Below, one piece after another: positions 45,383 through 54,278 of a stretch of 64,000 bases of DNA. Both the position numbers and the translations under genes were made by a program. This DNA comes from Sthenelais limicola (taxonomy: Eukaryota > Annelida > Polychaeta > Phyllodocida > Sigalionidae): assembly GCA_942159475.1 (NCBI GenBank), contig OW804095.1:54402773-54466772 (forward strand). The letters are read 5' to 3'. Position 1 is the first letter of the stretch; each line of letters opens with the position of its first letter. The notes beneath the pieces are model-generated. The model was not told where the DNA came from. It ran no database searches and was given only the letters and a program-made list of their open reading frames with translations.

Positions 45383-48373
45383 TTATTGCCTTTGGTAGCT
45401 CGTTCCAAAGTGTACCTCCAGAGTAGGCAGGCGTGCGTCTGCACGCCTCCCTTTTTGGGCGAGGGATCGGGAGGTTATAGATGGAGGAGGCTCTAGTGTC
45501 TCTGGTTTTGTTAGAGGTAGATGGGTTGGGGGGGGACCGCTGTGGGCCCTTCTGTGCATAAGGAGGAGGAGTTGGAGGGTGCGTCTAGATTGTAGGGGGA
45601 GGAGATTGTATTTGGACATAATATTGTCCACATTGCTGGTTCTCTTCGATAGAGAGGCAATACGGACTGCTCTCCTGAGAGTTCTTTCCAGTTTTTCTTT
45701 AGATGTGGCATTTGCCATGTCCAGAAAGCAGGAATTGAATTCTAGGTGTGGGAGGATCATAGTTTTAAGAATTCTGAAGGCTATTTTTTGCGAAAGGAAG
45801 GGTCGGATTCTTGCAAATGTGGCCATAGCCGCATTTGCATTCCGGAGAGTCAGTTTAATTTGTTGGGTTGATTTAAGGTGGTCGTCAATTGTGGACCCTA
45901 GGTATTTAAACTCGTTTACTATGGCAATTGGGGCGCCATTGATGACAAATTGTAGTGGGCTGCTCTGGGGAGGGGTTCTGGGTTTTGGGGGAGGGAATAG
46001 TACCATGACTTTAGTTTTTTGTGCATTGATTGTCAGTTTGTTTATTCCACACCAGTTTTCTAGGTGTGGGATAGACATAGAGAGGACTCTTGCAGTATCG
46101 TCAATGGTTTCGGCAGAAGTGTATAGGACGGTATCATCAGCATAGAGTTGACAGGAGATGGGAGAGGGGTTAGTGGAGGTGATGTAGGAGGGAAGGGAGT
46201 TGATATAGAGGTTGAATAGGAGAGGGCCAAGGATGGACCCCTGAGGGACGCCTGTGGAGAGAGAGGCTTGGGGGGATAGAGTATCCCCAATCTTTGTTTT
46301 CTGTGATCTTCCATTGAGGTAGCTGGAATACCATGATATGGTTTCTGGGTGGAAGTTTATGGCCGAGAGTTTATTGGTCAGAATTGAGTGGTCTATTGTG
46401 TCAAAAGCTTTTTTCATGTCGATAAAAAGGGCTATTGTTGATTGTTTGTTGTTGCAGTTGTTAGTGATGTCGTCAATGATTTCAGAGATAGCTATTTGGG
46501 TTGATCTTCCTTTGCGAAAACCAAACTGTTTCGGATGTAGGAGGCCAAAAGATTCAAGGTGATCGTAAGTCTGAGAGTGCACAATGCGTTCTAGAACTTT
46601 ACCCGGGACAGGTAGGAGTGAGATTGGCCTAAGATCAGAAGGAGACTGTGGAGATTTTACTTTTGGAAGCGGGACAACGGTTGCTACTTTCCAGGCCTTT
46701 GGGAAGATCGCAGTTTCAATTGCGGATGAGAATAGATGGGTGAATTGCGGCAGCAGGACCTGCATGGCAATCTTGAGCAGTCTAGTGTTAAGATTGGGGA
46801 TGCCAGAGGGCTTTTTAATGTCCAGGCTATCGACAATTTCAGCTACTTCTTGCTCAGGGATAGGTTTGAGTGTGAATAAGGGTGTCGAGGTTTGGGTGAG
46901 AGGGTTCAGGTCGGGAGTGGTGAGGGGTGGTGGGTTTGGGATGGCGTTAGCTAATTTCGGGCCAATATTGGCGAAGAAAGAGTTTACATGTGAGGGGAGG
47001 TCATGAGTTTTAATTCCAGGTAGGGAGAACATCGTTTTACCCTTCTTACTGGGTAGGAGCTTTTTCATTTCAAGCCAGAATTTAGATGGATCACTAGCAT
47101 GATTATCAAGATAGGTCGAAATGTAATGTTTTCTGGATGATCTAATGAGGGAGTTAACCTTGTTTCTAAGGGCTCTACTAAGATCCCACACATTAGGGTC
47201 GTTGAGGATTCTCGCTTTGCGGAGGAAATAGTTTCTGTCTGCTATTGCTTCCAGAATTTCAGTGTTGAACCATGGAGGATTCGAGGAGGGGAGCCGTATT
47301 TGAGTGATAGGGCAGATCTGATCGGCAGCAGATACTATGTGAGAGTAGAGAGAATCCGAGATGTCATCTGGGTTGTTTGAGGTGGATATGTCCGGGGGGT
47401 TGGATAGAAGAAGATTCTTATATGTGTCATAGGAGAAATTACGAAAGGATCTGCCATGTTTGGTGACCATTGGGGTTAAGCGTTTTTCTTTTTTCCTGAG
47501 GAGAAATACTGGTTGGTGGTCACTGATATTTGTCATCAGAACACCTGATTTCGATACGTATTTTATATTTGAGAAGATTAAGTCAATAGTGGTGGAGGAC
47601 AATTTTGATACTCTGGTAAATTCAGAGATGTGTTGGGTCAGATGGTGTTGTTGGGCCCAGTTGGCTAGTTCAGTTTTGGCTGGTTTAGCTGAGGACATGT
47701 CTACGTTTAGGTCGCCGAGAATTAGCAGTTCATGTTTTTCTAAGTCATGTATGTTACTGAGGGATTCGTTCAGATAGGATATGAAAGGTGGGATTGTTGT
47801 GGAGGGAGGGCGGTAGATGTTTGCCACTATGATGGGTTTGAGATTTGGGTGGCGAATGGTAATCCATTGGGCCTCAACTATATGGGAGGATTGATTGAGG
47901 TGGGAGAGTGAGAGTGAGTCTACAGTAAGATTTGATTTTACATAGACTGCGACACCACCACCCCTGGGGACAGTCCCAGAAGTAATGTAAGTGCGGTCAA
48001 GTCTGTGTAGGTCGTAGCCTTGTAGGCTGAGTTGACTGTCAGAGGTTGTGTCAGTAAGCCATGACTCAGAGATAGAAATTACATCAATGCCCGAATCATG
48101 GAATTCAGCAATAAATGGGGCATAGTTCTTAATTAGGCTCCTAATGTTTAGGTGTAAGAAACTGATACCCCTTTCCTTGCCAAGGTCCTTAGGGGACCTG
48201 ATTTGGGGTTTGGCAGTAGGTGGCTGCTTGCTTTTCTTTGTTCCTCTACGGCGAGGGCGATTTTTTCTCACATGATTTTTTCTCACATGAGGGTGATTAC
48301 AAATTATGGGTGCAGGTACAGAGGGAGCAGTGCTCCCTGAGTATGTCCCCATGCTAGTGCCTTGACTCGGCAT
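45383..48373 (-). CDS. LINE ORF2: AP-endonuclease and reverse transcriptase
   Basis: A 996-residue intact ORF from a true ATG, preceded two codons upstream by an in-frame TAG. After a basic N-terminus (about 28-50, RKNHVRKNRPRRRGTKKSK), an apurinic-type endonuclease spans about 70-295: FLHLNIRSL (Asn76), ISESWL (Glu103), LGDLNVDM (Asp221/Asn223) and NISDH (285-286). The reverse transcriptase spans about 560-800: LRPISLLPV, FGFRKGRST, FIDMKKAFDTID (first Asp), GVPQGSILGPLLF and YADD at 744-747. The C-terminal part (about 860-996) lacks an obvious zinc finger. The enzyme nicks target DNA and primes reverse transcription there. No stops or frameshifts are seen, so it may be competent or recently so. 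Confidence 0.95.
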   Translation of the reverse strand: MPSQGTSMGTYSGSTAPSVPAPIICNHPHVRKNHVRKNRPRRRGTKKSKQPPTAKPQIRSPKDLGKERGISFLHLNIRSLIKNYAPFIAEFHDSGIDVISISESWLTDTTSDSQLSLQGYDLHRLDRTYITSGTVPRGGGVAVYVKSNLTVDSLSLSHLNQSSHIVEAQWITIRHPNLKPIIVANIYRPPSTTIPPFISYLNESLSNIHDLEKHELLILGDLNVDMSSAKPAKTELANWAQQHHLTQHISEFTRVSKLSSTTIDLIFSNIKYVSKSGVLMTNISDHQPVFLLRKKEKRLTPMVTKHGRSFRNFSYDTYKNLLLSNPPDISTSNNPDDISDSLYSHIVSAADQICPITQIRLPSSNPPWFNTEILEAIADRNYFLRKARILNDPNVWDLSRALRNKVNSLIRSSRKHYISTYLDNHASDPSKFWLEMKKLLPSKKGKTMFSLPGIKTHDLPSHVNSFFANIGPKLANAIPNPPPLTTPDLNPLTQTSTPLFTLKPIPEQEVAEIVDSLDIKKPSGIPNLNTRLLKIAMQVLLPQFTHLFSSAIETAIFPKAWKVATVVPLPKVKSPQSPSDLRPISLLPVPGKVLERIVHSQTYDHLESFGLLHPKQFGFRKGRSTQIAISEIIDDITNNCNNKQSTIALFIDMKKAFDTIDHSILTNKLSAINFHPETISWYSSYLNGRSQKTKIGDTLSPQASLSTGVPQGSILGPLLFNLYINSLPSYITSTNPSPISCQLYADDTVLYTSAETIDDTARVLSMSIPHLENWCGINKLTINAQKTKVMVLFPPPKPRTPPQSSPLQFVINGAPIAIVNEFKYLGSTIDDHLKSTQQIKLTLRNANAAMATFARIRPFLSQKIAFRILKTMILPHLEFNSCFLDMANATSKEKLERTLRRAVRIASLSKRTSNVDNIMSKYNLLPLQSRRTLQLLLLMHRRAHSGPPPTHLPLTKPETLEPPPSITSRSLAQKGRRADARLPTLEVHFGTSYQRQ

Positions 48374-48580
48374 ATTCTAGGTAATGCGGTTTCTGAGCTA
48401 GAATTAGGTGCCCAATAAATGCTTATAGTCGTAATAAGCTAAGTACAATGAAAAATCAGCGCTGTGTGATAAGCTAGGAGTGATGGGTGATGGGATGAGT
48501 GGGTGAGGGAGGCATACCTCTGCCCCTTGGGCAGTGGGTTTGCGTGTGAGCAAAGGGTGCCGAGTCTGAGTCTCCGACCG

Positions 48581-49166
48581 AAACTAAATAATGAAGGCTA
48601 TTATTGATGGTTATGTATGGATGATTTGATTAAGATGCGTTTGGGCTCTAATTTAAATGATATCAAAACTAATCAGAATTTGTTGTGAAAAGCAAACGTT
48701 GATTATAGTATAATTCACATTCAAGCATGCAGGAGGAGAGGGAAGAAGGAGAAAGAGAGAGACAGAGGGGGGGGGGGGGTAGAGAGAAAGTAATAGAAAG
48801 AGTGTCGGTGTCAGTGATTGAGGCAGTACAGTGTAATTTACATTTGTTAAATTCTCGCTTCCCATACATTAGGTAAAACAGACAGTAAATATCCAACTAA
48901 CATCCTGGTACTCTGAAGTAACCAAGGAGAAGAATCTAAGTTAATATGTGATTGGAGAAATAAAAAGTTCAGGGATCACATGATCGCCAAACAAGTTAAA
49001 ACAGAAAAACCGTGTCGGGAACTGGGTCAAAGCAAATTTTAGGGACCAGTGGCATACGGTTAGAATCATATCTCATCTGCATTCATAAACATTTGCTTTA
49101 AATTGGGAAAATATACCAGAATAGTGGTTAATTGCTATATGTAAGGTGTGCGAATGTAATGTTATG
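48581..49166. other. Non-coding stretch between LINE and solo LTR
   Basis: AT-rich, with a purine-rich microsatellite at about 48725-48795 that includes a run of about 14 G. No ORF of note. The last 30 bases (TATGTAAGGTGTGCGAATG) are similar to the sequence just after the LTR. Confidence 0.5.
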
Positions 49167-49681
49167 TGTGCGCCCTATTAGGCTCCCTACATAGAGTATT
49201 GCAGGTATAGCAGCAATGCAGCTACCTGGAGGACTCCGTAGTACCAGTGGTTGTTGGCAGGCAGCACCACCACAGTCCTCCAGGAGGCAGGCCTAGCCAG
49301 CATTCGTGGATCCGGAGATAGGAGGACGCTGATCCACATGCTCCACAAGACCAAGAGTATGACTACAGACACTTGGACCAACCAGGACCACTCCTGGACA
49401 CCTCCAGATGATGGGATAAGACCACAATCAGTCTTGTTCACTGCTGGTTCCTGTACAAGTCCCTGATTTCCTAGCAGCTAATGGTTCCTTGTAGTACAAC
49501 AAGGGAGTGTCTCTCTCACTTTCCCTCTGGGGACTAACACTACCAGGGTATGTGTACAGCTGCCAGCTGCCAGGTGTATGTGAATAAATATAGCTTAACT
49601 GTGTACCGGTCTCCTCGTGAATCCTAAGATTTGTTATTATACCTTCCTAGTTTGTATGAAACTAAACTTGGGGTCACTACA
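49167..49681. mobile_element. Solo LTR, 515 bp, with 4-bp target duplication
   Basis: It begins TGTGCGCCC and ends GGGGTCACTACA, the TG...CA ends expected of an LTR. It is flanked by the 4-base direct repeat TATG (49163-49166 and 49682-49685), the duplication size usual for Gypsy elements. AATAAA at about 49583-49588 could be its poly(A) signal. The 5' half carries an inverted CCTGGAGGACT / AGTCCTCCAGG. No internal retroviral-type genes are present nearby, so it would be the product of recombination between two LTRs. One caution: 20 bases on each side also resemble each other beyond the 4-base repeat. Confidence 0.6.
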
Positions 49682-49685
49682 TATG

Positions 49686-51161
49686 TAAGGTGTGTGAATA
49701 TGTGTATATTATGTTCAAATCAACAAGCATGGATTAAGGATCAGGCTTAATTTGCCCCCCCCCCCCCCCACCCATGGGGAAAGGTCAAAGAAGAAAAGTC
49801 CTGAATCGAACTTGATGTAACTGATAAAATAATGTCAGCAGATAATTGTTATGTTATGGCAATTATGAGACCTCAAACCAACTACCAGCAAAAGAATGGA
49901 TCACTGATCTCATGTATTTAACGAATTAGACATTCAGCTATTCGCATTGTCAGCACTCCCCCACCCCTACACACACACGACCCAGTTTCCAACTTGGTTC
50001 ATGAACTTGTCACTCGGACGGCATTTCATTTAGAATAGTGTCATTCGTTTTTAGTGACAACCAGAATCACAGCTAGTGAGTTCCCCTTCATTGCCTCCCA
50101 ATCCATTTAGGGCCCATGACAGCTTTGGCTGTATCTCAGGCCTGTTAGCAGCCAAGGAACGAGATAAAGAGCAAGTGTCTGGGGTAGGTAACATGAAACA
50201 ATACGAGTAGATCTGTCTTCCAGGGATAGGAATAGGGGGCATTGTTATTTTCCCTTCCTCTTTCACGTGCTCCCTCTTTCTTGCTCTCTCTCTATTATAT
50301 ACTATTATATTGTTACAGCATTGATTGTTGGTAATGATACATTATGTTAGATGATTCGTCTGAAGGGATTTTGTGATAAAACATGCGATTGGTAATTTTA
50401 TAAGCATGGCGATTAGTTTTCTAAAACGGTTTGTCTGACATGGCGAATCATCAAGGTTTTTATAGATATATGTGTGAAACGAATAACGAAAAACGATTGT
50501 TAATTACCTGCTTTAGATCTATCTGCGCCTTTCTTATAAATGTGGCAGTTTCTGTGTACTTAGACCATATAATAACACAACACTGCAACACTGTATATTC
50601 CTTGTTTATTCCTGCTTCCTTGATATTAGCGAAATATTAATATAATATTACTCGAAGTTAGTTATTCTAGACTAAAAGGCAAATCGTTCAAGTAGACACA
50701 GAAAATGGCTTTCCCCACTTCACCAATTCTAGAATACCTCTGGGACGAATTGGAAGACGATCCAACATCAATGATTAATCTTAGACCCTAGTGCCATGGC
50801 AGATCACCTGTTAACAATTGTGGGATTGGGAGTCCCCTGGAGGATGACCTATCTGGATCATCTGGAAAATAAGCGACAGATCCACATCCATTCAACTTGA
50901 CGCCATCTGTGGAGATAACGGTTAACCCAAGGAAATATGAGAATTGGAGGATCATTGGAACACGGAAGCGACCAAGGGCAGTGAGTGACAGGGCTCCTGC
51001 CCTACGTATTACCGGTGGGAGTAAAGGATGGACAGCAGTACAGGGGTGATGGGATCCTTGAATAAAATAATAAATAGAAATAGAAATAGAATAAAAATAG
51101 AATAGAATAAAAATATGAATATAAAGTGGTATAGGGACAATCATAAATAAGGAGGTGTGGC
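49686..51161. other. Intergenic stretch with a possible retroposed sequence
   Basis: A C-run is at 49757-49770. At about 50700-51060 the base composition turns balanced, and short coding-like pieces occur on both strands. A small ATG frame at 50705 (MAFPTSPILEYLWDELEDD) ends after 28 codons. The block ends in CTTGAATAAAATAATAAAT and an A-rich AAATAGAAATAG run, which suggests a plus-strand retroposed copy with a decayed tail. No family recognised. Confidence 0.35.
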
Positions 51162-51371
51162 GACCGATGAATGAGTGAGTGAGTGAGATTGGTTGCTTTA
51201 CGCCCTTATCAACATATTTAATATGGCTATATCAAGGGCGGGAGAGCTGAGAGGGAGGCAGTTTATGATCATACCCAGGAAATAGAGATAGAGAAGAGAG
51301 AGAGAGAGACAGAGAAAAGAGATAGAAAGGCACTTTATGGTCATACCCAGGACAAGGACCGATGAATGAGT
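51162..51371 (+). mobile_element. Short retroposon (SINE-like) with 15-bp target duplication
   Basis: GACCGATGAATGAGT occurs at 51162-51176 and again at 51357-51371, enclosing about 180 bases. The insert starts GAGTGAGTGAGATTGG, continues with an inverted pair around ACGCCCTTAT / ATATCAAGGGCGG, then a GA-rich stretch, and contains TTATG(A/G)TCATACCCAGGA twice. A 15-base target duplication points to LINE-driven insertion. From memory, the GAGTGAGTGAG...TTTACGCC start resembles an abundant repeat of gastropod genomes; this was not checked. Confidence 0.55.
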
Positions 51372-51402
51372 TGACAGCTATGTTTAGAGAACAATATGAT
51401 CT

Positions 51403-51478
51403 AGTGGGGGAGGAACTTGTCAGAATACCCAAGAATCGTGCAAAATATTGCACGATTCTTACAGGTTCCTCCCCCGCT
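51403..51478. repeat. Long composite hairpin
   Basis: The inner stem AAGAATCGTGCAA / TTGCACGATTCTT (51431-51460) has 13 perfect pairs and a 4-base loop. The outer stem AGTGGGGGAGGAACTTGT (51403-51420) pairs with 51461-51478 with two changes. A 10-base bulge (51421-51430) sits on the left side only. Confidence 0.85.
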
Positions 51479-53855
51479 AATCCGCTAATCCATCTGTCTG
51501 ATATCTTAAAAAAACTGATAGAATATCCCTTTTCCTCGTAGATCGAGTGAACAGTAGTAAAATTCAGTCATCCCTAAAATAAAAAATAGTAAGGTGATAT
51601 TTTGTTTTCACCTAACTACGTTCAAAGTTTGAAAAAATATTGTTCTCCTTTTATTCATGCATTAATTAGGTCCTTGAAGTCCTGGTATAACTTATTTAAC
51701 CCTTTAAATTTTGGGTGGACACGCCATTTAGCACAAAGAAGGAGATCGCTCCAATGAACTATACAGGAATAGTTCAACTCAATCATAGATCCCACTCTGT
51801 TACCCTTCAGATACTTCACTGGTGGATCAAAGCTATCGGAAGGACTTGCTGCTGTCTTTCACAAAGAGAGTTCAGTAGGCGCCATGGCCATCGAACAAAC
51901 CACTCCAATCACCATATATATGCGAAATGATTGGCAGACAATCCTGTCACGATACAATAAAACGGTCATATATACACCTGGACTCCCTCGCATCCATCTA
52001 ATCCATTAAGGAAACACCTCGATCAGACCTTCCTACCCAACGGTGAAAGAGGCACTGAAATCTACCTCAGCCACAACCATTACCTGGGATCCAAGCCACT
52101 GGGAATTAGAGGTAAATCAAACAACATCCAAGCTATACTCTTAGATCTTAGCATTCTCACGGAGATATCAGTATCCTTCTCATAAATGTTTCATGTGAAA
52201 GCACTATCAACTAACTAGATCCATTCTAGTTGTAATAGTTTTATGTAACATCACTTTAACAAAGAAAGTCATCGATCCTAACCCAGGCGCGAACTGGAAG
52301 TCCTGCATCTATTCTGATCGATGTTGATGACCCTTTTTTATCAACACCTTAAAGCAATTTAATAAAGGATACTTCAATTCAATCCAATTCAGAATTAATC
52401 AATGATACTGTAATGTCCTAACATGACTAACAGAAACCATATAGTTGTATATAGGCCACAATAGAAGGTCTGCACAAATGCAATGCTCTTAATCAAAGTA
52501 ATAAGTACAGCCTATGTAGTTTCAACTCTGTGCAGAGATTGGCATTTATGTGTAGGACAGGAATCAATCATGCTGCTTTCCAATAACATCTGACCGCGGG
52601 AAATCACTTGCCAACCGTGTCTTGCTAATGACCTAGGCAAGTTATGGTGAACAGCGGTCATTTGTCCACAGCTGCTATCAAGCTCTACCAATATGCTGTC
52701 CCATCTTCACTGTGCCCACACCTACTTGTACATGATGAGGTAAAGTGGGATTCGGAGGTTTCAGTTCGTAAACGTTTCTTTAGATTTTAACACCTTTTTC
52801 ATTGCTTATTTATGTGTTTGTTTAGGCCTACAAAACCAAGGAATACTGTAATAACCTTAACTTCAAGCTGTGTGGAAATAAAATGTAAATAAAGAGTGTG
52901 GAAATAGTTTTATTATTTCCAGGGAAGATGCCTGTACCGTTTTTGGGTGGTCCAGAAATTATTCAGTCGCTTTACACTCATCATCACCTTGGCTTTACCT
53001 CATCACTATCAGATTTGGAAACTCGTTTTATCCAAAAACCACTGTCATGGGGACAATGATGAAATCTAATATTGATAAAATCTGATATTGGTTATGACCT
53101 CTGATGATTATTTTCATACATGTCAGAGGTATATAAATACTGAGACACACATGTAAACAATGTCCCCCTTTAATTAGATTCGCCATATGTGATGAGGTAA
53201 AGCGGTTTTCTTGACTGGTGTAGGCACAGTGATCTTTTGCATTTTGTGCCATTGTAGTCTTAAAAATACACTAGTCCAAAGAGGACAACAAAGTAAATTT
53301 ATATCAATATTATTTATATCGAAACCATGAATTAGGCAAGTATATTTCATTATACTATATCCACATTTCATGGTTACGGCTTGAAATAATGGAGCATATC
53401 ATATTACCTTTAAACTACAGATAAACAAATGGTTGAAAATGGTTGATATTCATTTTAAAATGTTAAACAAAAGTCATGTGAAAAACGTATAGATCTATCA
53501 TTCACACCTTTTCTTTATAATAATTGACGCATAATGAGGTGTGTGTAATAAAAATCAATTGTTTACAAGTCGATGTGTTTACTTCTCTTAAGCTGAACTT
53601 TCTGTTAACCTGAACTTCTTCTGATTTTAGCCTACTATAGTCATTAGACATCTTATTAAAACCAATATATTAGCTAAACGTAGCCCTATTAGTAAATTTA
53701 TTCAAAATTAAGGTAACAGTCGGAAGATAAACACTGAACTATGGGTATGGCGCGTATGTCGACCCATTTGTCTATCATATCAATATAAAATGTATTCTCT
53801 ATTATTGGTCAAATAAAAGATTTCATATTCTATACTATTCTATTTTCTCTGCAAG
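51479..53855. other. Non-coding stretch, no gene seen
   Basis: AT-rich. A GATAC-TTCAATTCAATCC tail-like sequence is at about 52365-52390, preceded by AATAAAG, like another retroposon end. The rest holds no recognised ORF or repeat. Confidence 0.35.
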
Positions 53856-54278
53856 TTAAATAATAAATTCATATTACCCCCATGGGAAGGACCCCCATGG
53901 GAAGGCTCAACATTAGGACCTTGGAGGCCTGCCACACCTCTTATCAATGATGTGCCTAGACAAGGCTACCAGATGGTGCTTCAGAACAGCAGTGCCGTTT
54001 TAACTGTTAACCCCATAGATGTACTCCAGTTTCCACCCGAGAGCACTGACAGCCAAGGTACTGATGACCCTTTCAAGACACCATCCATGGAGGGTACCCT
54101 GGATAGTAACACTCACAGCCTCACCAGTATTAAATGGTCAGAGCAGGACTTGACAAGACTTAGTAAATTCAGACAAACAGGGGGACTAACGGCATGGGGG
54201 TTGGAAGTCACACTCCACTGGGAGCATGTCTGTGTTTTAACAGTCGGTTTTCAAGTCTTACTCAAACCATTTCCATGA
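53856..54278 (+). CDS. Candidate coding exon, 140 codons, family unknown
   Basis: The frame is open from at least 53856 to a TGA at 54276-54278, and its base composition is clearly richer in G and C than its surroundings. A pyrimidine tract ending CTGCAAG sits just before 53856 and could be a splice acceptor. The peptide includes PWEGPPWEGSTLGPWRP (made by two copies of CCCCCATGGGAAGG), QGYQMVLQNSSAVLTV, FPPESTDSQGTDDPFKTP and IKWSEQDLTRLSKFRQTGG. It has no membrane segment and looks like a Ser/Thr/Pro-rich cytosolic region. It could be the last exon of a gene lying upstream on the plus strand, or a worn retroposed copy. The exact ends are inferred. Confidence 0.35.
   Translation, partial: LNNKFILPPWEGPPWEGSTLGPWRPATPLINDVPRQGYQMVLQNSSAVLTVNPIDVLQFPPESTDSQGTDDPFKTPSMEGTLDSNTHSLTSIKWSEQDLTRLSKFRQTGGLTAWGLEVTLHWEHVCVLTVGFQVLLKPFP

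Larger units (their letters stand above)
44888..48580 (-). mobile_element. Non-LTR retrotransposon (LINE), Jockey/CR1-like group
   Basis: Minus-strand element. The plus-strand T-run at 44888-44917 is its poly(A) tail, 44918-45382 its 3' UTR, 45383-48373 one long ORF, and about 48374-48580 a probable 5' UTR. The upper boundary is uncertain because no target duplication could be matched with confidence. It has a single intact ORF and no visible ORF1, so it is either 5'-truncated or of a type without one. A long poly(A) tail is less usual for CR1/L2 proper, which end in short repeats, so the clade is left open. Confidence 0.85.

Noticed and set aside
45579..47777. Long plus-strand frames up to 188 codons
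   Set aside because: They are antisense shadows of the LINE ORF2.
48581..48930. Target-site duplication for the LINE (GTACTCTGAAGT versus GTACATTGAAGT)
   Set aside because: Two mismatches in 12 and about 500 bases beyond the likely 5' end; not convincing.
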